This document shows positions 1 to 7,748 of a DNA stretch of 9,663 nucleotides, one piece after another (positions within the stretch are counted from its first letter, which is position 1; every line of letters starts with the position of its first letter). The position numbers and the translations under genes were made by a program. The notes beneath the pieces were generated by a model. That model ran no database searches. It was not told the DNA's origin and was given only the letters and a program-made list of their open reading frames with translations. Location: the NCBI GenBank assembly GCA_947464885.1, contig CANHYZ010000048.1:1-9663 (forward strand), written 5' to 3'. The stretch comes from Flavobacteriales bacterium. GTDB lineage: Bacteria; Bacteroidota; Bacteroidia; Flavobacteriales_D; Sanyastnellaceae.

Positions 1-1397
1 GGATCGCCGTCATCGCAAGGATCGCCAGGGAACAGGCATGAGAAATCTTCAATCGCAGCATCCGGGTTGTAGTTACACGCTTCCATAGCAGTGCAGCCTG
101 AAATCAATTCACAAGGGCTGCCCGGCAATTGCAGGGCGCACATGATACGTGGTGCAGCATAGCCTTGGATGGTGTCAATATAGGTACGACCCTTTTGAGC
201 AGACATATTGGGATTTACCTGAAGATTCTGGGCATTGTTGTTCGTTCCATTTTCTGCATCATAGGCAGCTAGAGCTTCAGCATTCCACCAATCCCAAGGG
301 CTCGAATCAAAAACCTCGAGTCCGGTTCGAGTAAAAGGATAAAGCCCGTAATACCCGTTATTATTTGCGTTTGCCGCATTGGTATATGGTAGACCTGGCT
401 CCCAAGTTTCAGCATTAACAAATACGGCATTATTATTCAATGCGTTCGCCATAGCCTGAACTCCATAAGAACCCGTAACCTCCACAACTTGCTCCTGCGT
501 AGTTGGAACAATCAAAATATTAGTTTGATATGGTGCAAATGGGTCTGTAGGAGAATGAAAAGAAATCATAGGAACAGAAGTACCGTTCAACCAAGTGCTA
601 TCACCCATGGCCCCACCCATATTCACCATGACGTTAATTGCGCTTGAGTATCCTTCGTGGTTGGGATAGCAAAGCGTATCGCCTTGATAGATGCCATAAC
701 TTGTTCCATAAATATCGCCATTAAAATCCTGAATAACCATAGGAACCGGAGTGGGAGCTCCCGCTGGTTGCCAATTAAACTTTTGAATGAGGGCAATGTC
801 TTGAACATAGTCGTCTATAGTTGCCGCTGCAAAAGCAATATAACCTCCGGTGCCTTGACCCCAAACGGCAACCTTAGTGCCATCGATTCCATAGGGGTTA
901 TTCATTTCCGCAATTGACTTGCGCATGTATCTAACAGCAGTTCTGCAATCCTGAACACCACGGTAAGCTGCATTCAAAAGGCCATAAGTTCTCTCATCTA
1001 TTGTTGTTGCCAATGGATTCCATCCCAAACGGTAATCACACGAAGCTACCACGTAACCCATTCTCGCAAAGCGCTTGCAGATCTCGACGGTAGAACTATC
1101 GGTCTTTGAACCGCCTGTTCCGCCGTTCACAGGGAAAGGCAAGAAGTTCCCTGAGTGAAAATACAGGATTACCGGCCTGTTAGTCTCTGTATCTCCAACA
1201 GGTTGGTAGATATCCATTTTGAGTTCCTGAGGAACAGCTTCTCCATAAACTTGAAAAAGCAAAACAGTAGCATTAACGCCATAAGTAACATTCGTTGTTA
1301 CTTCAACGTCAGTAAAGATTTCCTCGAGATAGCGCTGAGCCATGGAAGGCGCAACCGACATCGCGAAGAGACACATCATGAGGTAGATTTTTCTCAT
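1..1397 (-). CDS. Secreted alpha/beta-hydrolase (esterase)-like protein, likely T9SS cargo, 3' end cut by window edge
   Basis: Reading leftward from ATG at 1397-1395, the frame stays open to the window edge, giving 465 residues with no stop, so the C-terminus is missing. Residues 1-21 form a signal peptide (MRKIYLMM..., ending near SMAQ). The body matches the BD-FAE/carboxylesterase type of alpha/beta-hydrolase: LKMDIYQP before the core, HSGNF (81-85) at the oxyanion-hole position, CKRFARMGYVVASCDYRLG, then the nucleophile elbow WGQGTGGY (179-186) and the acid-loop motif HSPTDPFAPY (281-290, Asp285). The elbow has Gly182 where the family has Ser, and no His occurs after 281, so classical Ser-His-Asp catalysis looks absent. 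Residues 434-454 form a GCT..ACNYNPDA..D..SC module, common near the C-terminus of type IX-secreted Bacteroidota proteins, so a sorting domain probably lies beyond the edge. It lies 84 bp downstream of the TonB receptor gene. Fold call is fairly sure; substrate and activity unknown. Confidence 0.85.
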   Translation of the reverse strand, partial: MRKIYLMMCLFAMSVAPSMAQRYLEEIFTDVEVTTNVTYGVNATVLLFQVYGEAVPQELKMDIYQPVGDTETNRPVILYFHSGNFLPFPVNGGTGGSKTDSSTVEICKRFARMGYVVASCDYRLGWNPLATTIDERTYGLLNAAYRGVQDCRTAVRYMRKSIAEMNNPYGIDGTKVAVWGQGTGGYIAFAAATIDDYVQDIALIQKFNWQPAGAPTPVPMVIQDFNGDIYGTSYGIYQGDTLCYPNHEGYSSAINVMVNMGGAMGDSTWLNGTSVPMISFHSPTDPFAPYQTNILIVPTTQEQVVEVTGSYGVQAMANALNNNAVFVNAETWEPGLPYTNAANANNNGYYGLYPFTRTGLEVFDSSPWDWWNAEALAAYDAENGTNNNAQNLQVNPNMSAQKGRTYIDTIQGYAAPRIMCALQLPGSPCELISGCTAMEACNYNPDAAIEDFSCLFPGDPCDDGD

Positions 1398-1432
1398 CAC
1401 TTGAAGATTTAGTTAGTAAAATTGTTTCCTTA

Positions 1433-1464
1433 CGAAAGTAGTGACACATCCGTCAAGTCACCAA
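1433..1464 (-). promoter_or_regulatory. Candidate Bacteroidota-type promoter of the hydrolase-like gene
   Basis: On the minus strand TTGG (1464-1461) is followed after 20 bases by TACTTTCG (1440-1433), close to the known Bacteroidota pattern TTTG-N19-TAnnTTTG with one mismatch in each box. The predicted transcript would start around 1427 and leave a leader of roughly 30 bases before the ATG at 1397. The upstream box lies inside a short inverted repeat (AAGTC/GACTT, 1455-1470). Inferred by eye only. Confidence 0.35.
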
Positions 1465-1481
1465 GGACTTAGTCGAGTTAT

Positions 1482-4310
1482 TCACAGTTCATAGCTCAAC
1501 GACACGTATGCTAAGCGTCCGATACGCGGGCCACCATAGGTTTGAATGTTCATCTTGTTGAGCAGGTTTGAACAACCAACTTTAATGTTTACGTGTGATT
1601 TCACCAATAGGGCGTTGACCTGCGCATCGACGAGGTCGTAAGAGGGCACGAGTCCCGTGAATTGAGGACTTCCTTCAAAGATAAAACCCTGGATCCACTT
1701 GTAATTGGCACCCATCCCCCACTTCACCGCAGGGACATCGTCGAAGCTAAATTCCCGAACGGTAAAGCCTACATTGTATTTGTGCTCAGGGGTATTAAAC
1801 GCCGGGATAATCGGATCGTCATCATCGGTCTTGACGAGTTTATTCCAACTGTAGTTCCCGTTTACGATCAGATAATCATTGAGGAAATAGTTAAGCCCAA
1901 TGCTCGCCCCTTGGGTCCGCACCTCATTTTGTGAATTGGCGGCGTAGCGGAAAGCGTCCACATTCTTTGGCAAACCAATACCTGAATTATCGAATGCTAC
2001 ATCAAGACCAATGACATAACCGATGAAGTGGGTGTAGGAACTAAAGTAGTAACCGGCATCAACGTAGAGGTCGTTTCCAAATGAGCCACGATAACCGGCC
2101 TCCCACGTTCGCACCTGCTCAGGGCGGATAGGATTCACAGAGAAATAGTCTAGCGTATCCCGCTTCAGACTATTTCTGAAGTCCAGCCAACTATCGATAG
2201 TAACAAGGCTATCCACACCGGTAAGATTTCCACTGAGCGTTGCCGGTCCGACATTGAGGTAGAGGTACTGATCGGCTAGTGTAGGATTGCGTAATGCACT
2301 GGAGAAGGATACACGCGCATAGTGGTTTTTCTTTGGTTGATAGACCAAGCTTGCGGCCGGTGAGAAGACATAGTCGAAATTTTGGTTTTTATCGACCCTG
2401 CCTGTGACCTGCACAATCAGCTTGTCTTCCAACATTTTCTCCTCAATACCGGCATACAACCCAAACTCGTTGTTGGTGATGCGCGTACCGGCTGTATCGC
2501 TAAAAATTGTCCCGTCGCTATTCGGAGTATAGAGTCGATAATTCCCCCCTACTCTGAAGCGATCCAGTCGCTGAAACGTAAACTGCTTCTCTCCATGGAT
2601 ATGATAGAGTGCTGAGCGGTCGTAAAAACGCGTGCCGCCCTCGCCTTCATTGTTTTTAAGGGACGTGATGCGCTCAAACGCCTCGTTGAAGCGAGCTGTT
2701 CCTGGGGCGAACATTCCTAGTGTATCAATTCCAATAATACCGGCATTACCTTGATTCGTCCATTGCTCGACCATACTGTGCCAGCGAGAAAGTGAATCGT
2801 TGTATTCTTCAAGCCAAGCTTGCTGACCTTCATAGTCATACGGCAGCCAGAGTGTGGCAGGATCACCGTTCCAATTGGGGTTCATGACCAAACCGGGATA
2901 GCCGAGTCCATCAATTCTATCATTAATACTATCCTGCCAATAACGGATATACACTTTCGACCAGTCCTCGTCGGAACGAGCTTCATCCAGTAATCGTAGT
3001 GAGGTAGCATAAGGGTCATAGCTTTTACCGGCATCTTCGCGAGTCGCGTATACTCGAATGAAATAATCATCCTTTTTCTTGAACTCGATTCGATTCTGCA
3101 TGAAGAAGATATCGCGCAAACGGAAACGGTTATCGCCCTGGTAAACGGTTGTTCCATTGCCCACGTTGGTGGCCATGATGAGCTCCGGTGAATCGTAAGC
3201 CTGCTCAGGACGCAGGCGCCAGTGCAATGCGGCATTGGCTTTGAAGTTTTTGGTGTCGTAGTCCAGCACGTCGGACTCTTTGTAGCCTGTTCGATAAAAT
3301 GTACCAATCCCACGATAAGTCCAGGGTGCAGCGTCGCTCAGGTCCATAGCCGGGAAATATTCATCCCCGTAGGTGTTCACTGCGTCGAATCGCCCCGGAT
3401 TCGAGGCGTCGTCGATGCTTCCATCAATGGGGTTGTAATTATCTGCTTCCCAATCATCGGCTCTTAAATAGTAAGCGCTGATTTTGTAACCAAGCATGTC
3501 CTGTCCCTCGTCATTTTTAAAGGACTCAGCAAAGCGGAATTGCGGTTCAATCAGGTTGCGTTCGCCCACTTTGACAGCGGCGGATAATCCGCTGTACGTA
3601 AATGGATCCTTGGTTTCCATATTGACGACACCATTGAAGGCGCCCGGGCCGAAGAAAGCCGAACTCGCGCCCTGCACGATCTCTACCTTCTTCACATCCA
3701 GATCGCAGGCTCCAAGGAAATTCCCCAGTGAAAAGTTCAGTCCCGGACTTTGATTATCGACGCCATCAATGAGCTGAAGTGTGCGCACGGGGGAAGTGCT
3801 GTTGAAACCGCGGGTATTGATAATACGGAAACCAAGACTGGCTGACGTCATGTCCACCCCTTTCAACGATCCCAAGCTTTCATAGAAACTACCGGTTGGA
3901 GCCTCCTTGATTGCAATAGCATCCATAGTTTCAACCGTTAGCGGATTCTGCTTTTGCTTTTCAAGCATTCGGTCGCTCACCACATTCACGTCCTTCAACA
4001 ACTGGTCGTTTGCCTCCAGCTTTATCTGCAGTCGTTCTGATGCATCATTCACCGTTAAATCACGGTTGAGATAACCAATAAGCGCAATCTGTAGGTTTAC
4101 CGGCAAAGCGGCTACCTTGAGGGTGAATTCTCCGTCAAAGTCGGTCGTGACGCCATTCGACGTTCCCTTCTCACCTACCACAGCACCGAATAGAGGTTCC
4201 CCGGTGGATGCATCGGTAACTTTTCCCTTGATGACTTGTCCAAACACCATCGGTGTCAAAAGAATACACACCGCCAATGCTATTATGCGTAAAATGAAAT
4301 TGCGCTTCAT
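1482..4310 (-). CDS. TonB-dependent outer-membrane receptor with N-terminal carboxypeptidase-regulatory-like domain
   Basis: This 942-residue protein is an active-transport gate of the outer membrane, energised by TonB/ExbBD. The frame extends upstream to 4367, but ATG at 4310 is preferred because it opens directly into a good signal peptide (MKRNFILRIIALAV..., ending VFGQ). Then come a CarboxypepD_reg-like beta-sandwich (about 26-100, KGKVTDASTGEPLFGAVV), a TonB-box-like KDVNVV (about 106-111), and a plug domain (about 120-237) with RGFNS, LQLIDGVDNQSPG and VEIVQGASSAFFGPGAFNGVVNM. The rest is an intact beta-barrel with alternating aromatic strands ending SLSYEL. It lacks a SusD partner next door, so it is not an evident SusCD glycan system, and the ligand cannot be read from sequence. 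It follows the E1 gene after 76 bp and precedes the secreted hydrolase-like gene, so the two envelope proteins could be co-expressed, though both gaps carry promoter-like boxes. Family call is secure; substrate unknown. Confidence 0.95.
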   Translation of the reverse strand: MKRNFILRIIALAVCILLTPMVFGQVIKGKVTDASTGEPLFGAVVGEKGTSNGVTTDFDGEFTLKVAALPVNLQIALIGYLNRDLTVNDASERLQIKLEANDQLLKDVNVVSDRMLEKQKQNPLTVETMDAIAIKEAPTGSFYESLGSLKGVDMTSASLGFRIINTRGFNSTSPVRTLQLIDGVDNQSPGLNFSLGNFLGACDLDVKKVEIVQGASSAFFGPGAFNGVVNMETKDPFTYSGLSAAVKVGERNLIEPQFRFAESFKNDEGQDMLGYKISAYYLRADDWEADNYNPIDGSIDDASNPGRFDAVNTYGDEYFPAMDLSDAAPWTYRGIGTFYRTGYKESDVLDYDTKNFKANAALHWRLRPEQAYDSPELIMATNVGNGTTVYQGDNRFRLRDIFFMQNRIEFKKKDDYFIRVYATREDAGKSYDPYATSLRLLDEARSDEDWSKVYIRYWQDSINDRIDGLGYPGLVMNPNWNGDPATLWLPYDYEGQQAWLEEYNDSLSRWHSMVEQWTNQGNAGIIGIDTLGMFAPGTARFNEAFERITSLKNNEGEGGTRFYDRSALYHIHGEKQFTFQRLDRFRVGGNYRLYTPNSDGTIFSDTAGTRITNNEFGLYAGIEEKMLEDKLIVQVTGRVDKNQNFDYVFSPAASLVYQPKKNHYARVSFSSALRNPTLADQYLYLNVGPATLSGNLTGVDSLVTIDSWLDFRNSLKRDTLDYFSVNPIRPEQVRTWEAGYRGSFGNDLYVDAGYYFSSYTHFIGYVIGLDVAFDNSGIGLPKNVDAFRYAANSQNEVRTQGASIGLNYFLNDYLIVNGNYSWNKLVKTDDDDPIIPAFNTPEHKYNVGFTVREFSFDDVPAVKWGMGANYKWIQGFIFEGSPQFTGLVPSYDLVDAQVNALLVKSHVNIKVGCSNLLNKMNIQTYGGPRIGRLAYVSLSYEL

Positions 4311-4315
4311 GCAAG

Positions 4316-4346
4316 CGAATATAGCAGAACCCTTCGAAATTGCTAA
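4316..4346 (-). promoter_or_regulatory. Promoter-like boxes immediately upstream of the TonB receptor
   Basis: The minus strand shows TTAG (4346-4343), exactly 19 bases, then TATATTCG (4323-4316), near TTTG-N19-TAnnTTTG with one mismatch in each box. Only 5 bases separate the second box from the ATG at 4310, so a transcript from it would be leaderless or nearly so. That oddity lowers confidence. A weak 5-bp hairpin (TTGCT/AGCAA, 4340-4354) overlaps the upstream box. Confidence 0.25.
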
Positions 4347-4386
4347 CGAAGCAACACGACTTTGCAAGCAGTAGCCTGTGAATAGC

Positions 4387-6753
4387 TTACTCAGCGATCA
4401 TTTCCATGACAGCGTCATAGACATCCTCTGCAGAAGGTTTGCTGAAATAGTCACCATCGGTTCCGTATGCCGGCAAATGTGGTTTGGCCGACAGCGTGCG
4501 CGGTGCGGCATCGAGGTGGCGGTAACCACCCTGCACGTTAAGCACCTCATTCAACATGAATGCAGTTGCTCCGCCGGGTACGTCTTCATCAACGAACAAC
4601 ACACGTGAAGTTTTACGCACCGATTCGACACATTGATGGTTGATATCAAACGGTAACAGCGTGCGTACATCAATCACTTCTGCTTGCACGCCTTCTTCTT
4701 CGAGCAAGCTTGCCGCAGCCAGACATACATGAAGTGTTGAACCGTAGGAAATAATAGTCACTGCATTTCCCTCGCGTACAACCTCCGGTATGCCCAGAGG
4801 AACCTTGAACGCACCGATGTTATTCGGCATGAGTTCTTTGGTGCGGTATCCATTCAGACACTCTACAACCAACGCAGGGTCTTGCGCCTCTAAAAGAGTA
4901 TTATACATGCCGGCGGCCTGCGTCATGTTGCGTGGTACACACACGTGCATTCCGCGAACACTGCTGATAATGGCTGCCATAGGACTACCTGCATGCCATA
5001 CACCCTCAAGACGATGACCACGCGTAGAGATAATCAACGGAGCGCGCTGGCCGCCTCGGGTGCGCCAATGCACAGTCGCCAAATCATCACGCATGATCTG
5101 TAAGGCGTAATACAAATAGTCGAGGTATTGAATCTCAGCAATCGGACGTAAGCCACGCATAGCCATTCCAATGCCCTGTCCGATAATTGTAGCCTCACGG
5201 ATTCCGGTGTCGCTTACGCGCAAGTCACCGTATTTTTCCTGAAGACCTTCTGCTGTTTGATTTACTCCACCGATTTTTCCGACATCTTCTCCGAAGATGA
5301 GCGTTTCAGGGCGTGAGCGCAGCACATAATCCCAGTTGTCGCGGATAATTACACGGCCATCAACCCATTCAGCATCGGTATCGTATGCCGGGGCTACCGG
5401 CGTTACATTCATTGCGGAACCGGTGCCTTCAGCATATAGGGCCGAAGAGTAACGCTCGTTACAATCGTCTTTAAGCCCCATCAGCCAGCGTGAAAGAACC
5501 TCCGTTCCGGGCGCATTCTTCGCCAAGCGCAACGCCTTCTTTGCTGAAACGAATGCATCCTTGCGGATAGCATCTGTTTGCTTACGCAGTTCATCAGCAA
5601 TCGCATTCGTTTCTTGCAGACCAATGGCTGCGATCAAATCAGCACATTGTGCAACATCACGATCAACATCAGCTCGGAATGCAGTCCATGCTTTTTTCTG
5701 TTCTTCACGCACATATTTCTTGGCCGATTCGCGGATTTCATCCAGCTCCTTATCAGAAGCGCTGCCATCGAGTGTGATGAACTTTTTGAATTGCTCGATG
5801 CAATCGTATTGTTCATACCAGGCAAGGAGCTCCTTCGACTTATAACGTTCATGCGAGCCGCTTGTGCTGTGTCCTTGCGGCTGGGTGATTTCCTCTACGT
5901 GCACTAACACGGGGATGTGGTTTTCGCGGCAGTAAGAAGCTGCTTTTTCATAGGTCATGAGTAGTTCCGGATAGTTCCAGCCTTTGACCTTAAATATCTT
6001 TATTCCGTTTGTCGTCGTTGTTTTCTCGAATCCCTTGAGCGCCTCCGAGATACTTTCCTTTACCGTTTGAAACTTCTTTGGCACCGAGATTCCCCAGCCG
6101 TCGTCCCAAACACTCATGCACATAGGCACGCCCAATACAGCGGCTGCGTTCATGCTTTCCCAGAACAATCCCTCACTGGTTGATGCATCTCCAATAGTTC
6201 CAAAGGCTACTTCATTGCCGCCGGAGCTGAAGTGCGTGAAATCCTTTAATTCAGGCACATTGCGATACATCTTGGAAGCTTGTGCGAGACCGAGCAGTCG
6301 AGGCATTTGTCCGCCTGTCGGCGATATATCCGAGGAAGAATTCTTCAGCTGAGCGACTGCCTTCCACGAACCATCTTCATTCAAAAAGCGGGTAGCATAG
6401 TGGCCACCCATTTGTCGGCCTGCACTAGCGGGCTCATGTTCCGGGTCAGTGTGTGCGTAGAGTGCGGCGAAGTATTGTTGCACCGACAATTGGTCGATGG
6501 CCATCATGAACGTTTGATCGCGGTAGTATCCGCTTCGCCAATCGCCGTTGCGGAACTGCTTGGCCATAGCAATTTGTGCGAGCTCTTTTCCGTCACCGAA
6601 AATACCAAACTTGGCTTTTCCGGTAAGGACTTCTTTTCTTCCTAAAAGAGAAGCCTCGCGCGAAATACAGGCGAGACGATAATCATCGAGCAAGCGTTGA
6701 CGGATTTTCTCTTCGGTAAGGATATAATCGGGCGTATCAAACGTTTTAGCCAT
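4387..6753 (-). CDS. Fused alpha/beta E1 component of a 2-oxoacid dehydrogenase complex (ThDP-dependent)
   Basis: This 788-residue cytoplasmic protein decarboxylates a 2-oxoacid and passes the acyl group to the lipoyl arm of E2; branched-chain 2-oxoacids or pyruvate are the likely substrates. The alpha half (about 1-330) has the ThDP-binding stretch GDASTSEG (188-195) ending in WDDGWGIS (216-223), and the phosphorylation-loop-like GHSTSGSHERYKS (294-306). A helical, charged linker (about 330-450) follows. The beta half (about 465-788) has GEDVGKIGG (488-496), IREATIIGQGIGMAMRG, TRGHRLEGVWHAGSP with His587, and a transketolase C-terminal domain (about 655-780, VIDVRTLLPFD, VDEDVPGGATA). GDA and DD replace the textbook GDG and NN; to my knowledge this is usual in the Bacteroidota fusion subfamily, so not a sign of inactivity. 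E2 and E3 are not in the window. It lies 39 bp after psuG. Start ATG at 6753 gives MAKTFDTPDY; no clear Shine-Dalgarno is seen. Family secure, exact substrate not. Confidence 0.95.
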   Translation of the reverse strand: MAKTFDTPDYILTEEKIRQRLLDDYRLACISREASLLGRKEVLTGKAKFGIFGDGKELAQIAMAKQFRNGDWRSGYYRDQTFMMAIDQLSVQQYFAALYAHTDPEHEPASAGRQMGGHYATRFLNEDGSWKAVAQLKNSSSDISPTGGQMPRLLGLAQASKMYRNVPELKDFTHFSSGGNEVAFGTIGDASTSEGLFWESMNAAAVLGVPMCMSVWDDGWGISVPKKFQTVKESISEALKGFEKTTTTNGIKIFKVKGWNYPELLMTYEKAASYCRENHIPVLVHVEEITQPQGHSTSGSHERYKSKELLAWYEQYDCIEQFKKFITLDGSASDKELDEIRESAKKYVREEQKKAWTAFRADVDRDVAQCADLIAAIGLQETNAIADELRKQTDAIRKDAFVSAKKALRLAKNAPGTEVLSRWLMGLKDDCNERYSSALYAEGTGSAMNVTPVAPAYDTDAEWVDGRVIIRDNWDYVLRSRPETLIFGEDVGKIGGVNQTAEGLQEKYGDLRVSDTGIREATIIGQGIGMAMRGLRPIAEIQYLDYLYYALQIMRDDLATVHWRTRGGQRAPLIISTRGHRLEGVWHAGSPMAAIISSVRGMHVCVPRNMTQAAGMYNTLLEAQDPALVVECLNGYRTKELMPNNIGAFKVPLGIPEVVREGNAVTIISYGSTLHVCLAAASLLEEEGVQAEVIDVRTLLPFDINHQCVESVRKTSRVLFVDEDVPGGATAFMLNEVLNVQGGYRHLDAAPRTLSAKPHLPAYGTDGDYFSKPSAEDVYDAVMEMIAE

Positions 6754-6765
6754 GGTGCGAAGATA

Positions 6766-6775
6766 GTTAGCTAAC
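6766..6775. repeat. 10-bp perfect palindrome upstream of the E1 gene
   Basis: GTTAGCTAAC lies in the 39-bp gap between psuG and E1, 12 bases before the E1 start codon and directly upstream of a TATCTTCG box (6765-6758) that resembles a -7 element. No matching upstream TTTG box is seen at 19 bases. It could be an operator-like site or chance; it lacks a T-run and is too short for a terminator. Confidence 0.25.
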
Positions 6776-6792
6776 CTGTGGAGTTGTTAAAT

Positions 6793-7737
6793 TTAGAGAG
6801 CGATAAACGGCTGTTTTCTGCGAATTGCGATTAGGTCGCAAGCGATTTGCGCGGCAACCGCGGCATTGTTAAGGACCAGCTGCTCATTGGCCTGTTGACT
6901 TTTCCCGGCTGTTGCCGCATTCAGTGTTTTGAGCAGAAAAGGAGTCAATTCCTTGCCGTCGATACCATTTTCAGCGGCCTGCTGGAGCGCCTGATTAATA
7001 AAGGGCTCAATTTCATGTGCAGGGATTTCATGTGTGGCGGGAATCGGGTTGGCAATGAGTATTCCTCCATTTAGATTCATTCTTTTTTTCTCATGAATCA
7101 CTGCTGCTATTGCCGCTGTTGTGGGCAAGGACAGCGAAAGTGCAAGTCCCGAAGTTCGTGAGTAGAAAGCCGGAAATTCAGCTGTATCGAGGCCGATGAC
7201 GGGAACACCGAGGGTTTCGAGATACTCAAGGGTTTTTGGAATATCGAGGATTGCCTTTGCACCGGCACTTACGACAGCTACGCTCGTATGCGCGAACTCC
7301 TGTAAATCTGCCGAAACGTCAAAGTTCAATTCAGCTCCACGGTGCACGCCGCCAATTCCACCGGTGGCAAAAACATCAATACCGGCCATTTCAGCGATAA
7401 TCATTGTGGCAGAAACCGTGGTAGCTCCATTTAGCTCGCAACTGACGGCGAAAGGAAGGTCGCGACGACTGCATTTCATCACGTCGCGCGTTTGGGCAAA
7501 TTGTTCCAGTTGGTCGGGTGTCAACCCTACATGGATTCTGCCCTTGAGTATGGCAATTGTTGCCGGCACAGCGCCATGCTTGCGAACGGTATCCTCTACC
7601 CTTTTAGCAACAGCTACATTCTCCGGGTAAGGCATACCATGCGAAATGATTGTACTCTCCAAAGCGACCACGGGGGCGTGGTTATTCAGGGCTTCAAGGA
7701 CCTCATCAGCAACCACAAATTCGTTCATCCAGTTCAT
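6793..7737 (-). CDS. psuG: Pseudouridine-5'-phosphate glycosidase
   Basis: The 314-residue enzyme reversibly splits pseudouridine 5'-phosphate into uracil and ribose 5-phosphate, the second step of pseudouridine salvage, in the cytoplasm. It is full length for the family. Signature stretches are ALESTIISHGMPYPEN (25-40), VSCELNGATTVSATM (98-112) and ATGGIGGVHRGAE (124-136). Residues known from the E. coli enzyme (Glu31, Lys93, His137, Asp145 metal ligand, Asp149, Lys166 Schiff-base lysine, Asn289) fall at Glu27, Lys88, His132, Asp140, Asp144, Lys161 and Asn284 here, with an almost constant offset of 4-5, so the active site looks complete. ATG at 7737 is taken; Met4 (7728) is an alternative. 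It starts 11 bp after the HEAT-like gene and is followed by E1 after 39 bp. The kinase partner psuK, which makes the substrate, and a nucleoside transporter are not seen in the window. Confidence 0.96.
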   Translation of the reverse strand: MNWMNEFVVADEVLEALNNHAPVVALESTIISHGMPYPENVAVAKRVEDTVRKHGAVPATIAILKGRIHVGLTPDQLEQFAQTRDVMKCSRRDLPFAVSCELNGATTVSATMIIAEMAGIDVFATGGIGGVHRGAELNFDVSADLQEFAHTSVAVVSAGAKAILDIPKTLEYLETLGVPVIGLDTAEFPAFYSRTSGLALSLSLPTTAAIAAVIHEKKRMNLNGGILIANPIPATHEIPAHEIEPFINQALQQAAENGIDGKELTPFLLKTLNAATAGKSQQANEQLVLNNAAVAAQIACDLIAIRRKQPFIAL

Positions 7738-7748
7738 ACAATTTCGAA

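Noticed and set aside
182..223. Possible inactivation of the E1 alpha half because GDA and DD replace GDG and NN (protein residues 188-218)
   Set aside because: As I recall, this variant is normal in Bacteroidota E1 alpha/beta fusions, and the other cofactor and loop motifs are intact. The coordinates here correspond to residue numbers of the protein, encoded near 6100-6192.
1455..1470. Inverted repeat AAGTC/GACTT after the TonB receptor as a terminator
   Set aside because: A 5-bp stem with no following T-run on the minus strand; it overlaps a promoter-like box and may be chance.
2882..3313. 143-codon minus-strand frame inside the TonB receptor
   Set aside because: It overlaps the receptor in another frame on the same strand; the receptor frame carries recognisable barrel sequence throughout.
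4340..4354. Hairpin TTGCT/AGCAA after the E1 gene as a terminator
   Set aside because: Only a 5-bp AT-rich stem with three T after it; too weak to support.
4311..4367. Upstream extension of the TonB receptor to ATG 4367
   Set aside because: It would put 19 residues ahead of a clear signal peptide and cover the promoter-like boxes; the ATG at 4310 fits better.
5561..5907. Two overlapping plus-strand frames opposite the E1 linker
   Set aside because: Cys/Ser-rich translations antisense to a well-supported gene; no start signal or motif.
7196..7630. 144-codon plus-strand open frame opposite psuG
   Set aside because: It is antisense to a gene with a complete set of known active-site residues, and its translation is Ser/Thr/Arg-rich without family motifs; a shadow frame.
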